From: a virus
Virus record (IMG/VR): IMGVR_UViG_3300044648_000206
Span: 1-64,000 of that record
Direction: 5' to 3' (one strand)
DNA: 64,000 nt
The stretch's first letter is position 1; each line of letters opens with the position of its first letter. The notes under the pieces are model-generated. The model ran no database searches and was not told the DNA's origin. It was given only the letters and a program-made list of their open reading frames with translations. Position numbers and translations under genes: made by a program. This document shows, in pieces, positions 52,156 through 60,900 of this stretch.

Positions 52156-53727
52156 TCAAGCCATCAGGGACAGCTCATTGCCCCGCTTACGCTTCTCCGG
52201 CATGTGCACCTGGCCCTCGATGGGCTCGGCGGTCGGGTCGTGCTCGTTGCGGTTGTCGACCTCGAAGTGCCTGGCGTACCTGTTGGTGTCCTTGCCCTTG
52301 CCCATGACCAGGGGGATGGCCGGCGCCCCGCCCTTGGAGAAGCGGTAGTAGGCCAGGGCCAGCGCACAGACCTCGTCGGGCAGGTGGAAGCCTTGTGCCT
52401 TGGCATTGGAGTAGAGGTCGCCCACCTGGGCGTACTTGTGCGAAACGTAAGCGGTAGGGATGCGCGGGACCTTGAACATGTCCCGCTCCACCGCGTTGAC
52501 GTACTCAGAGAGCATCGAGGCGCGCTTGTCGCCGGTCATCATGAAGCCGTGCGCCCGGTCGTCGATGTAGTCGGCCACCACGTTGCCCAGACCGGTCCGG
52601 TCGTACTCGCCCTGGGCGCCGTACCGCTGCATGGCGTCGTTGAACATCTTGACCATGAAGGGGTAGGGCCGGCGGTTGAGCCGGGCCCAGTAGACGAGCT
52701 CGAGGCCCTGGGTGTCCACCCGGTCGGTGCGGATCACCGTGATGACGGTGTAGTCCTGCTCCTTGGCCCAGTCCGCCCCGATGATGTAGGTGCCCGGGTG
52801 CTCGGGGTCGGCGAAGACGTACTCCTCGTAGTCCTTGGCCTCCTTCTTGCGCAGGGGCTCCATGGGCAGGGAGAACATCCGCTCGACGGCCTCGGAGTCG
52901 AAGGCACGGTTGCCGATCGAGGGCTCACCCAGTTCGTACTCCACGCGCCACATCTCGGCCGGGATCGAGGCCTTCTTCTCCTCGATGGCCTTCTCGGTCA
53001 GCCAGCCGTCCTCGGGGTTGGCCGTGTCCTTGTAGCACCAGGTGTACTTGGGGATGTTCTTCTCGTCGGCCCGCTTGTAGATCTCGGTGAAGGTGCCCTC
53101 GGCGTTCTGCCAGGTCGAGCACATCACGGTGTAGGGCTCGACCCATTCGCCCAGGTAGTTCTTCTGCCGCATGGGCTGGCCCAGGGCCGCGTCCAGGATG
53201 GCCAGCTCCATCTCGTCGATCTCGTCGAGGAGCAGGAACGGCGGGTGAGGACCACGGACGGTCCGCTGGGAGGCGGTCAGCGGTCGGATGCGGGCCCGGT
53301 TGGTCAGCTTCATGACCTGGGCGCCCTCGTCCTTGAGCATGTACCGCGGGGCGTTCTTGAACTCGAGCGCGGCCCGCATGTGCTCGTGGATGTTGGCCGA
53401 CTGGGCGAAGGAGCCACCCAGCAGGTTGACGTCGCAGCCCATCATGAAGGCCTTGGTCAGGCCCAGGATCGAGAGCATGAAGCTCTTGCCCGACAGACCA
53501 CGAGAGCCGTGCCACAGCGCGATGCTGGTGACCGAGCTCTCGGGGTCGATCGAGTTGCGCCCGAAGTAGGCGTCGGCGAAGGCCTGGAACGGCGAGCAGT
53601 GCTCCGGGCAGACCTTGCCCCGGGGGATGGTGACGCCCCAGAGCGCCTTGACCATCCAGTACAGCTCGTCGTCCGTCGTCGGAGGGCGGCCGAGGACGAA
53701 CCCCGGTCCTTGCGACTCGATGGCCAT
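52156..53727 (-). CDS. terL: Terminase large subunit (523 aa)
   Basis: The packaging motor. The ATPase domain has Walker A GSRGLSGKS at 74-82 and Walker B FLLLDE at 164-169 with a following coupling region (TVMCSTWQNAEGTF, about 200-213). The nuclease domain has GADWAKEQDYTVITV (Asp319), DRTGLGNVVADYI (about 375) and a late Asp in PDEVCALALAYY. Length is typical. ATG at 53727 overlaps the upstream stop. The small terminase is not adjacent in recognisable form; 57668-57904 is one candidate. Confidence 0.95.
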   Translation of the reverse strand: MAIESQGPGFVLGRPPTTDDELYWMVKALWGVTIPRGKVCPEHCSPFQAFADAYFGRNSIDPESSVTSIALWHGSRGLSGKSFMLSILGLTKAFMMGCDVNLLGGSFAQSANIHEHMRAALEFKNAPRYMLKDEGAQVMKLTNRARIRPLTASQRTVRGPHPPFLLLDEIDEMELAILDAALGQPMRQKNYLGEWVEPYTVMCSTWQNAEGTFTEIYKRADEKNIPKYTWCYKDTANPEDGWLTEKAIEEKKASIPAEMWRVEYELGEPSIGNRAFDSEAVERMFSLPMEPLRKKEAKDYEEYVFADPEHPGTYIIGADWAKEQDYTVITVIRTDRVDTQGLELVYWARLNRRPYPFMVKMFNDAMQRYGAQGEYDRTGLGNVVADYIDDRAHGFMMTGDKRASMLSEYVNAVERDMFKVPRIPTAYVSHKYAQVGDLYSNAKAQGFHLPDEVCALALAYYRFSKGGAPAIPLVMGKGKDTNRYARHFEVDNRNEHDPTAEPIEGQVHMPEKRKRGNELSLMA

Positions 53728-54140
53728 CAGCTTGGTTCGGAGGGGTGCGGGACGTCGCCGTCCGAGAGCCCCCGGATCTCCTCCACCCGAGTGATGTGCC
53801 GCTCGAGCGCCACACGGAGCTGCAGCAGGTCGGCATGGGTGGCCTTCTCAGCCACCTGGTCGGCCAGCTGGCGGAACTCCAGACGGTCGATCTTCTCGAT
53901 CTCCAGGTCGGTCAGTCGCGCCATGACGCCCTTCCGGCCAGGAACACCGTCTCGGTCCGGCACGCCGAACCAGTCGTCGAGAAACTCGTTGGTCCGACCC
54001 ATCAACGTGAAGATCGGTGAGCCGAACGCCCTCCACAGCACTGTTACGCCGCCGCTGACGACGATCACCGCTCCGAAGAACCAGAGCATCCCCGGGACGG
54101 TGATCGTCCAGCCTGCGGGCTCCGCTGCCCCCGCGAACAC
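53727..54140 (-). CDS. Membrane protein upstream of terminase (137 aa)
   Basis: GTG at 54140. One hydrophobic span near the N-terminus (VPGMLWFFGAVIVVSGGVTV) followed by a long helical soluble part (LTDLEIEKIDRLEFRQLADQ, LLQLRVALERHITRVEEIRG). The location directly after the holin suggests a second lysis-related membrane protein (a holin-like or a spanin-like factor), but the family is unknown. Confidence 0.7.
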   Translation of the reverse strand: MFAGAAEPAGWTITVPGMLWFFGAVIVVSGGVTVLWRAFGSPIFTLMGRTNEFLDDWFGVPDRDGVPGRKGVMARLTDLEIEKIDRLEFRQLADQVAEKATHADLLQLRVALERHITRVEEIRGLSDGDVPHPSEPS

Positions 54141-54142
54141 GC

Positions 54143-54379
54143 TCAGGCCTCGGCGGGCTTGTTCTTCGCCTTGAAGACCATGTAGGCAGCTACCGCAGCC
54201 GTGACGATGCGGTAGACGTCACCCGAGGTGAGTGAGCCGTCCTCCGCCCCGTTCTGCACTGCCTGGACCACCTCGGCCCCGACGAAGAGGACGGCGGGGG
54301 CCGTAGCTGCTACAGCCTTCCAGTACTTGGGGAGCTCGTCGCGGAGCCAGCCCGCGACGTTGCCCGTAAGCTCGAACAT
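54143..54379 (-). CDS. Holin (78 aa)
   Basis: Size, place after the endolysin and pattern (WLRDELPKYWKAVAATAPAV, LTSGDVYRIVTAAVAAYMVF) fit the small phage holin family common in actinophages (KYWKA motif then an ending KAKNKP). It opens the membrane for endolysin release. ATG at 54379 follows GGAAGGCTGAG. One or two spans are possible, depending on how the first helix is scored. Confidence 0.75.
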   Translation of the reverse strand: MFELTGNVAGWLRDELPKYWKAVAATAPAVLFVGAEVVQAVQNGAEDGSLTSGDVYRIVTAAVAAYMVFKAKNKPAEA

Positions 54380-54395
54380 CTCAGCCTTCCCTTGC

Positions 54396-55067
54396 TCAGC
54401 GGACCCGGAGCTTCTCGCCGGGCTTCAAGAGCTCTCGGTTGAGCTGCCAGAGCCGCAGCGGCGTGATGCCGTACTTCCGGCTGACCGAGAGAATGGAGTC
54501 GCCCGAGACCACCGTGTGGTACTCGTGGCGCTGCTCGTCCATCCAGGGGACGAGCTTGTTGTTGAACCAGCGCACCCGGTTCAGGCCCGGGCAGGGCTTG
54601 CCCTGGGCGTTCCAGAGGTCGAACAGCTTGTGGTAGCCCACCCCACCCTGGGAGACGTCACCAGGGCGGCTCATCTTGACCTTGCGCAGCGGGTAGCCGA
54701 ACTCCTTCGAGCTCCAGCTCAGGAAGTCCTTGATCGCTGCCTTCTGCTCCTTGGTCCACCAGCCCGGGCCCAGGCCCTGGGTCTCGACCGAGATGAAGCC
54801 GTAGCGCCGGCCGTCCCGGCCGATCCAGCTGTTGCCCCCGCCGTTGGCGTCGGCCTCCCGGCCGAAGACGCGGTACTGCTCGACCGAGCCGTCCTTGCGG
54901 ATGTGCAGGTGGCTCTCGATGCCACCGCTGGGACCGTTGAACCAGTTGAACAGCGACCAGGCGCTGCCCGCGTCGACGTGCAGGATGGCCCCGACCGGGA
55001 TGATCTCCGGGTCGTTGCTGCCAGCCGGGATCAGGCGGGCGTCCGCCTTCGGGTACAGCTGCTGCAT
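54396..55067 (-). CDS. Endolysin: amidase_2 plus LysM (223 aa)
   Basis: The N-terminal 150 residues match N-acetylmuramoyl-L-alanine amidase (Amidase_2): PVGAILHVDAGSAWSLFNWF with the zinc-binding His, HLHIRKDGSVEQYRVFG, GFISVETQGLGPG and the late GVGYHKLFDLWNAQGKPCPG. The C-terminal 45 residues (YHTVVSGDSILSVSRKYGIT then PLRLWQLNRELLKPGEKL) are a LysM wall-binding unit. ATG at 55067 has GAGGAGTTCGTC in front and gives a better start than an upstream in-frame one. It degrades peptidoglycan at lysis. Confidence 0.93.
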   Translation of the reverse strand: MQQLYPKADARLIPAGSNDPEIIPVGAILHVDAGSAWSLFNWFNGPSGGIESHLHIRKDGSVEQYRVFGREADANGGGNSWIGRDGRRYGFISVETQGLGPGWWTKEQKAAIKDFLSWSSKEFGYPLRKVKMSRPGDVSQGGVGYHKLFDLWNAQGKPCPGLNRVRWFNNKLVPWMDEQRHEYHTVVSGDSILSVSRKYGITPLRLWQLNRELLKPGEKLRVR

Positions 55068-55152
55068 GACGAACTCCTCACCGAGGAGCTCTGGGCTGCT
55101 CCCCTCCTTCTCAGGCTGGGAGCGTTGTCCAGTCAACCCGTAGCATCAGCCC

Positions 55153-55359
55153 ATGAGCGAACTGCCCGAGGGCTGGGACAGGTGCCGGGTCGTCACCACG
55201 CTGCGCAACCAGCGCACGGCCAAGGGCGTGCGGTCGCTCACCCGCTGCACCAGCTGCGGGTTCACCACCGAGGACGAGCAGGAGCGTCGCGAGCACTACC
55301 CGCGCTACCTGCTGGGGCTGATCACTCACCCACCTGCTCGAGGCACTCCGAGCACTTGA
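55153..55359 (+). CDS. Small zinc-knuckle protein, plus strand (68 aa)
   Basis: An isolated plus-strand frame within the leftward late block. It contains RCTSCGFTTEDEQERREHYP, a CxxC then His pattern of a treble-clef zinc finger, and an extended end. Coding-like composition and the knuckle support it, but no ribosome site is seen and its last 38 nt overlap a minus-strand gene tail to tail. Medium-low confidence. Confidence 0.45.
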   Translation: MSELPEGWDRCRVVTTLRNQRTAKGVRSLTRCTSCGFTTEDEQERREHYPRYLLGLITHPPARGTPST

Positions 55360-55513
55360 GGTAGCCCTCGCAGACGTTGTCGTTGCCGCACTCGTTGCAG
55401 ATCAGGTCTTGCAGCTCGTCGTAGATCACGAACTGCACCCGGGCGCCACGGACGGCGCGGGCCTCCTTGCGGCTGTCCCGGTGGAAGCCAGCCCCGGTCT
55501 GGTTGATCGGCAT
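55322..55513 (-). CDS. Small zinc-ribbon protein (63 aa)
   Basis: Contains CNECGNDNVCEGYLKCSEC, a four-cysteine zinc ribbon, after a basic start (MPINQTGAGFHRDSRKEARA). ATG at 55513 is the first good start; an upstream TTG is possible. It lies between the Trp tRNA and the endolysin. Zinc binding is likely; the role is unknown. Confidence 0.65.
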   Translation of the reverse strand: MPINQTGAGFHRDSRKEARAVRGARVQFVIYDELQDLICNECGNDNVCEGYLKCSECLEQVGE

Positions 55514-55578
55514 GGACCAAAAGTCTGGACCAAGTTGCCCCGTGTGCGTGGGAAGACGGGGCCAGCCTCCCTCCAACC

Positions 55579-55611
55579 AACCTTTGTTATGGCGAGGCCA
55601 TAGCTAAGGTT
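55579..55611. repeat. 15-bp inverted repeat in tRNA/lysis gap
   Basis: AACCTTTGTTATGGC (55579-55593) and GCCATAGCTAAGGTT (55597-55611) are inverted repeats matching at 13 of 15 positions about a GAG centre. It lies between the tRNA-Trp and the zinc-ribbon gene. It may be a regulator-binding site or an RNA-processing stem. Confidence 0.5.
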
Positions 55612-55619
55612 GTGACGCG

Positions 55620-55690
55620 CGAGGGTGCCCGGAATCGAACCGAGTCCAGCGGGTTTGGAAGCCGCGATGCTGCCGGTACACCACACCCCC
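55620..55690 (-). tRNA. tRNA-Trp (anticodon CCA)
   Basis: A 71-nt cloverleaf: acceptor GGGGGTG/CACCCTC (one wobble), D arm GTGT/GCAT with ACCGGCA loop, anticodon stem GCGGC/CCCGC with loop TTCCAAA, T arm CTCGG/CCGGG with TTCGATT. With standard numbering the anticodon is CCA (Trp) and the top pair of the anticodon stem is C-C. Reading the loop one base earlier would give TCC (Gly) but breaks the stem. Discriminator G; no CCA encoded. Confidence 0.8.
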
Positions 55691-55739
55691 TCTGAGGAGG
55701 GGTGATCACCATCGGCGCATGGGAGGCACCGTAGCAGGG

Positions 55740-55811
55740 TGCCCTCGGCCGGAGTCGAACCGACGCGCCCGGAGTTTCAGGCCGGAGCTCTACCACCTGA
55801 GCTACGAGGAC
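55740..55811 (-). tRNA. tRNA-Phe (anticodon GAA)
   Basis: A 72-nt cloverleaf: acceptor GTCCTCG/CGAGGGC (one wobble), D stem GCTC/GAGC with AGGTGGTA loop, anticodon stem CCGGC/TCCGG with loop CTGAAAC, anticodon GAA, T arm GTCGG/CCGGC with TTCGACT. Discriminator A; no CCA encoded. It lies 49 bp from the Trp tRNA. Confidence 0.92.
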
Positions 55812-55816
55812 CAAGG

Positions 55817-55915
55817 GCGAGGCCCCGGGCCGTGTCTCCGACACTCAGGGGTCACAGGGCGAATCGAGTGCCCAGCCCGAGCACCGTTAGGCCGGTCGGC
55901 CACCCGGGGCCTCGC
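55817..55915 (-). ncRNA. Large closed stem-loop next to tRNA-Phe
   Basis: Perfect 13-bp arms GCGAGGCCCCGGG (55817-55829) and CCCGGGGCCTCGC (55903-55915) enclose 73 nt with more pairing (for example GGGC/GCCC). It is tRNA-sized, but no T arm is seen in the right place, so it is not a canonical tRNA. It may be a terminator or a processing stem that defines the 5' end of the tRNA transcript. Confidence 0.4.
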
Positions 55916-55924
55916 GGGGTCAGC

Positions 55925-56080
55925 CTACTGTCCCGCCAGCAGGATGGTTAGTGCGGCCTTCACACGCTCCGGGTCAGGGTCCGGGACGTGGTCACAATCG
56001 TGGCCATCGGGCAGAGTGCAGAGGCCGTAGACGCCAACCTCGTTGGTCTCGACGATGCCACCGCAGGGGATCTCGGTCAT
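55925..56080 (-). CDS. Small protein with His/Cys pairs (51 aa)
   Basis: Fifty-one codons from ATG at 56080: MTEIPCGGIVETNEVGVYGL, then CTLPDGHDCDHVPDPDPERV, ending in a helix. The C...C...H.C.H pattern could hold a zinc. It fills the gap between the tRNAs and the next gene, and its composition is coding-like. Unknown family. Confidence 0.6.
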   Translation of the reverse strand: MTEIPCGGIVETNEVGVYGLCTLPDGHDCDHVPDPDPERVKAALTILLAGQ

Positions 56081-56090
56081 GCCCCTGAGG

Positions 56091-56456
56091 TTACAACCAG
56101 AGCTTCTTGTCCCCGTTGCGAGCGTCGGTCTGGCTGCCTCGAGCGGTGACCCGGCCGGGGCTGGTGTCCGAGTCCTGCGGGGCGTAGTGCGCCTGGGGGT
56201 GCCGCGGCCGCATGAACTCGATCATGGCGAAGTTGGCCACGTCCATCAGCCACTCGGTGTTGCCGTCCTCCTCGTAGCGGGCCAGGCGGACCTTGAGGCT
56301 GGCGATGGCGTCCAGGTCGTGCGGGTAGGCCGCCTTGAGCGGGCCGTACTTGTAGAACGAGACCCCCATCCGGTCGAGCATCCCCTTGAGGAAGGCGAGG
56401 TCGAACTCGCTGCGCGGAGCACCGGTCTGCAGCTCGACGTGCTGAGGCATGGTCAT
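56091..56456 (-). CDS. Hypothetical protein (121 aa)
   Basis: The N-terminal 90 residues (EFDLAFLKGMLDRMGVSFYK, LDAIASLKVRLARYEEDGNT, TEWLMDVANFAMIEFMRPRH) are helical and globular, and the C-terminal part is disordered. Similar helical proteins are common in actinophages near the terminase region, sometimes annotated as unknown conserved. ATG at 56456, with another ATG two codons on. Confidence 0.75.
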   Translation of the reverse strand: MTMPQHVELQTGAPRSEFDLAFLKGMLDRMGVSFYKYGPLKAAYPHDLDAIASLKVRLARYEEDGNTEWLMDVANFAMIEFMRPRHPQAHYAPQDSDTSPGRVTARGSQTDARNGDKKLWL

Positions 56457-56459
56457 CTC

Positions 56460-57671
56460 CTACAGGAGTTCGAGGTTCTCGAAAGGGTAGCCATCCTGGC
56501 CCCGGGTGAGGGTGAAGACCACCAGGCCCGGGTCGGAGTCGTCCCCGCTGATCTGGCGGTACCAGTCCGAGCCGTTGTCCATGGTCGGGCACTGCAGCCA
56601 CCACTTGGACCGGTCGGTCCAGGGGTTGCGCCCCGAGGGCTGGACCCGCAGGTGGTGGTAGTGCCCGGTGATCAGGATGTCCGCGTGCGCGATGGGCTGG
56701 CCGCCGTGGACCTGCTTGGCCCACCACAGCGGGATGCCCTCGGGCCGAGGCGCCTGGTGACCATGGGCCAGCCCGATGATCCGGCCGGCCACCTCGAGCG
56801 AGAGCGTCTCCTCGAACGTCTCGGGCCACTGGACGTCCACGTGCCCGAAGCTGGCCCCGTCCATGGCCAGGGCGCGCCGCAGCTGCTTGAGCATGAAGAT
56901 GCCCCAGTCGTCCCCGGGCGTGCCCAGCTGGTCCTTGCCCTTGCGCCACCGGCAGTGGTTGGAGCCGATCCCCCGCACGCCTACCCGCAGGGTCCGCTTG
57001 GCCAGCAGGTTGACCATCTGGAACAGCACGGTGGAGGCCACGTCCACCTGGTCCATGATCGACAGGTCGTTGGTCGACATCTGGTTGCCGGTGTTCTCGA
57101 AGCCCTCGATGGCATCCCCGACGTCGAAGAGCATGGCCGCCTCGGGCTTGACCCGGCCCAGGTAGTCGTCCAGCCGCTCGAGGGACTGGCCCATCCGGGC
57201 GATGAGCTCAGGGGTGCCGCCTCGGCGGGCCACCTTGCCGGTCTGCGGGTCGGCGTAGCCCACGATGGTCACGCGCTCGGGCTGGGCTGAGTCGGGCTTG
57301 GGCAACCTCTTGACCCTCCGGGCCTCGGCGAAGAGCAGGGGCAGCTCGCGGATGTAGGCCGAGCGCCGGCGGACCTTGATCTTGTAGCGGTGCATCCGGA
57401 CGGTGACGTTGTCGCCCTCCTTGGTCCGGTGTGTGGCGTCCCAGCCGGTCGACTCCACCGGCTCGATGACCTCGACCTCCTCGGGGTCCAGGCCCGAGTC
57501 GCGCACGAAGACGTCCCAGGTGGTGGGTCGCTCGGTCAGCGCCGGGGTCTCGATCAGCCCCTGGTTGCCGTCCCAGGACCACTGGAGCCCGTCTGGGGCG
57601 GGCTTACGCGCGGGTTGGGCCTCACCACCACTCCGGTCCAGCGCGGCCCGGAGATCGTCTTCCAGGCTCAC
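56460..57671 (-). CDS. Metallophosphoesterase (403 aa)
   Basis: Calcineurin-like fold, binding two metals. Motifs in order: VGYADPQTGK (about 136-145), FDVGDAIEGF (about 181-190), GSNHCRWRKG (about 238-247), LAHGHQ (about 302-307) and ITGHYHHLRV (about 335-344), matching the D-x-Q/H, GD, GNH, H and GHxH signatures. Substrate is unknown (DNA ends, nucleotides or phosphodiesters are all possible). GTG at 57671 overlaps the upstream TGA. It lies between minor tail genes and the tRNA cluster. Confidence 0.9.
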   Translation of the reverse strand: MSLEDDLRAALDRSGGEAQPARKPAPDGLQWSWDGNQGLIETPALTERPTTWDVFVRDSGLDPEEVEVIEPVESTGWDATHRTKEGDNVTVRMHRYKIKVRRRSAYIRELPLLFAEARRVKRLPKPDSAQPERVTIVGYADPQTGKVARRGGTPELIARMGQSLERLDDYLGRVKPEAAMLFDVGDAIEGFENTGNQMSTNDLSIMDQVDVASTVLFQMVNLLAKRTLRVGVRGIGSNHCRWRKGKDQLGTPGDDWGIFMLKQLRRALAMDGASFGHVDVQWPETFEETLSLEVAGRIIGLAHGHQAPRPEGIPLWWAKQVHGGQPIAHADILITGHYHHLRVQPSGRNPWTDRSKWWLQCPTMDNGSDWYRQISGDDSDPGLVVFTLTRGQDGYPFENLELL

Positions 57672-57904
57672 TCGTCGTCCATGCCTGGGGCCTGATGGGT
57701 GCGGTGGTCGTAGTACTGCTTCTCCCCGATGAAGTGGCCGTTCCTCTCCATCGCGGCCCGCACCTTCTTGATCGCCACCAGGCGGACTGCCTCGTCGAGG
57801 AGTGCTGCTTCCTCAGCCGGCAGGGTCTTGAGCAGGGCGCAGATCTTGCAGACCCGCACCTCAAAGGCCCCGTAGAGGCCACGTAGATCGTCGGCAAGAG
57901 CCAT
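57668..57904 (-). CDS. Small HTH-like protein (78 aa)
   Basis: ATG at 57904 follows AAGGGGAGCGC. The pattern VCKICALLKTLPAEEAALLD then KKVRAAMERNGHFIGEKQYY DHR resembles small phage proteins in which a CxxC helix precedes a helix-turn-helix; these are sometimes small terminase-like or DNA-binding proteins. Its position before the metallophosphoesterase and with an unusual dyad leader supports a regulatory or DNA-binding role. No firm family assignment. Confidence 0.6.
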   Translation of the reverse strand: MALADDLRGLYGAFEVRVCKICALLKTLPAEEAALLDEAVRLVAIKKVRAAMERNGHFIGEKQYYDHRTHQAPGMDDE

Positions 57905-57922
57905 GCGCTCCCCTTGACTTAG

Positions 57923-57954
57923 CAAGGTCCAGCGATAGACCTTGCCTCTATCGC
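57923..57954 (-). promoter_or_regulatory. Two mutually exclusive hairpins in a leader
   Basis: In the 90-base gap between the tail gene (57994) and the next start (57904), CAAGGTC/GACCTTG (57923-57929 and 57938-57944) and GCGATAGA/TCTATCGC (57932-57939 and 57947-57954) share bases, so only one stem can form at a time. This looks like a switch or overlapping binding sites. Confidence 0.55.
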
Positions 57955-57993
57955 CAGTGGAGCCTGGGAGTCAAGTCGCCCCTGGTCAGAGGC

Positions 57994-60900
57994 TCAGCGG
58001 TAGCCCTTGCCGTTGCGGGTCTGCAGCCGCGGGTACTGCGACCGCTGCTCCGAGCTGGCCCGCTGCGGGTTGCCCGGGTTGAGCAGCCGAGGGGTCTGGC
58101 TACCGTCCGTGCGCAGCCCGTTGTCGTCGTCGCGCTGGATCATGCGCAGCGGGGGCTCCACCCCGGTGACCGGCGGGGGCTCGAGCGGCGGGCAGTCGTC
58201 GTTGACCAGGGTCGCGGTGCCGATCTCGACGTTGTCCAGGTAGGTGGTGTTGCCGTGCGCGCCCCAGAGCACCCGGTCGATCAGGCCGTCCGTACCACCG
58301 TTGCGGGTGTCGCCGACGTTGAGCTGGGAGTGCAGCACGTCGTCCCGGTAGACCCGGATGAAGCCACTGGTCCCGTCCCCGATCTTGACCTGGACCTTGT
58401 AGCGGTGGCTGCCGGCCTGCACCAGCCCGGTCGAGGTGAGGACGGTGGCGGCGCCGACCTGCCAGGTCACCGTGCCGGTCAGGTTGGCCAGGTTGCCGTA
58501 GATGTGGCGGGTGGTCGACCCGCCCTCGTAGAAGCTGACGAACTCCCCGCCACCGATGCCCGAGAGGTCGGCCGGCGGCTCGAAGTCGAACTCGACCTGG
58601 ATGGTGTCGCCCTCGGCCGCGCCCAGGTCCTGGTAGGCGTCCTGGGGCGAGGTGACGAACTGGAACCGGCCGCTGACGATGGCGAACGGGTCAGCGTGGG
58701 TCCAGGCCGCCGTGCTCGAGCAGTCGTCGGTGAAGATGATCGTGCCCAGGTCGTACTGCTGGCCGGTGTACATGAAGGCGTAGCAGGGCTTGCGCAGCAC
58801 GATCTCGAACTCGAGGTCCTGGCCCTCGATGTGCCGGGTGAACGACCAGGTCGGGGTGCCGCCCTGGTAGCCCATCGTCGCGTCGTCGAGCACGAAGTCG
58901 ACCCCGAAGCCCGCGTAGTACTCGTCGGCGTTGGTCCAGGTGTCGGTGTCGGCGGTGATCACGTACTGCCACTCCGGTGGCTCGCGCCAGGCCGTGGTGA
59001 TGGCCGTCCGGACCCCGCTGGTGAAGGTGACCTCACCGATCTTGAGCGTGCCGGCCATCGTCCGCATGTCGCCCGGGAGCCCGATCGGCCAGCCCCCCGG
59101 CGGGGTGTTGGTCCGGCAGACCAGCAGACCGCTGGCGTTGCGGTAGAGCCCCCACTCGGGCGCGGCCGGGCTGTTGTTGGGCAGCTCCCACCACTCACCG
59201 GTGATGACCGTGCCGAAGGTCCCCGAGGCCGGGTGCGCCGAGGAGCCCTGGGCGGCCGGACGGACCTTGAAGCTGACGATGTCGGCGCAGTTCTTGGAGT
59301 ACACCGCCTCGGACGCGCCAGAGGGCAGCGAGCCGGTGTAGGACCAGATCTCCGAGGCGTAGGCCAGCGCCAGCGGGTTGAAGACCGAGAAGCCCCAGTA
59401 GGTCGACCAGTTGCACAGCGCCCCGGCACCGAGCCCGGGCGGCAGGATGCTGGCGAAGCCGCCCGAGGACAGGTCAGCGCCGTTGGCTCCTGAACCGTCA
59501 CCCACCCCGCTGTACTGGTTCGAGCCGCCCATGTCCCAGATCTGGGAGCCGTTGAGCCGGTAGGCGCCGGGCAGCCAGGTGTTGGGCGGGTCCCAGCCGA
59601 TCTCGGTGTTGTTGCCGGTCTCGTCGATGCTCTGGTCGCCACAGTGGCAGCGCAGGCTGGCCAGCCAGTAGGCGTCCGGGTCGTCGTGCGGGGACGGGTA
59701 GCCGGCGAAGCCCCAGATCGAGGTGTAGCCGTGGTACTGCTTGGTCTGGTGGAACGGGTTGGACCCGGTCTGGCCCGGCACGTCCCCGTTGCCGTAGTTG
59801 GCGAGGCCCGGCAGGTCGGTGTTGTCGAAGACCACGTCGGCCGGCTGAACCCAGGGCCCGCGGTAGAGCATCGACCAGTTCAGCCGCATCAGCCCGTGCC
59901 GCAGGTTGTTGAACGAGCCGCCCGGCGGGGTGGCTGTGGGTGACTCGTCGCTCTCGGCACCACGAGTCTGGCAGCACAGCTGGATGAAGTAGGTCTCCCC
60001 CGGCGTGAGTGTGTCGAGGATGATCTTCGCGTTCGAGCCCTCGCTGCTGAACGGGTAGTAGCTGCCCGAGTCGTCGTTCTCGGCCACCTCGACCAGGGTC
60101 GCGTGCACCGGGGCCAGCGGGGTCGGGCTGGTGTAGATCCGCAGCCGGGTGTCCAGGCGCACGAACTGGCCGGTCTCGCCATCGGTGACGCTGGTGGTCA
60201 GGGTGCCGAAGCAGTCGAACTGGACCTTCTCCGGCCCACCCACCGTGGGGCAGGTCCACTTCCACCACAGCGAGCCGTTGGCATCCAGCCCCAGGCCGCC
60301 GTAGACCTTGTTGTAGACCACGCCGTCGCCAGCTGGCCCGTTCTTGACCTCGCCCACCTCGTAAGAGGAGAAGAAGTTCGAGGCACTGACCTGACCCGAG
60401 GGCGCCGAGCCGATGTCGGTGGCATTGGCCAGGTTGTCGTTGGCCGGCGCCACCTCGCTGTTCGGCCTGATCCGCAGGCTGAGCACGCTGATGCCGTTGC
60501 CGGTGCGCAGGTTGACCGTGCGCGCGGTCGAGGTGCCGTCCGGGAAGTGCCAGACCGCGTCGACGTAGAGGATGTTGTCCGCGTCGAAGGGCCCGCTGAT
60601 CCCCATCGTGCCGGTCATCACCGCGTTGCGGCTCTGCTGGAAGGACGTCGTCCCGTCGAAGATCGAGCCGATCTTGATGTAGGTGCCGGTGGAGATCGTG
60701 TACTTGTAGACCCGCAGGTAGACGTCGGCGTCGATCGCCCCGGAGAAGGTCTCGAAGTCGATGGTGCCGGTGGTGGCCGCGTCGTTGTAGGCCCGGAAGC
60801 CATCCAGCACGCTGGTGTCGTGCAGGAACCAACCCTTGCCGTCCGGCGGGGGCTCGGTAGCGCCGTGGAAGGTGCTGGCGCCGCCTCGGGTGTTCCAGGG

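Noticed and set aside
55817-55915. A third tRNA gene next to tRNA-Phe
   Set aside because: A 7-bp acceptor-like end exists but the T arm with TTC is not in place; listed as a non-tRNA stem only.
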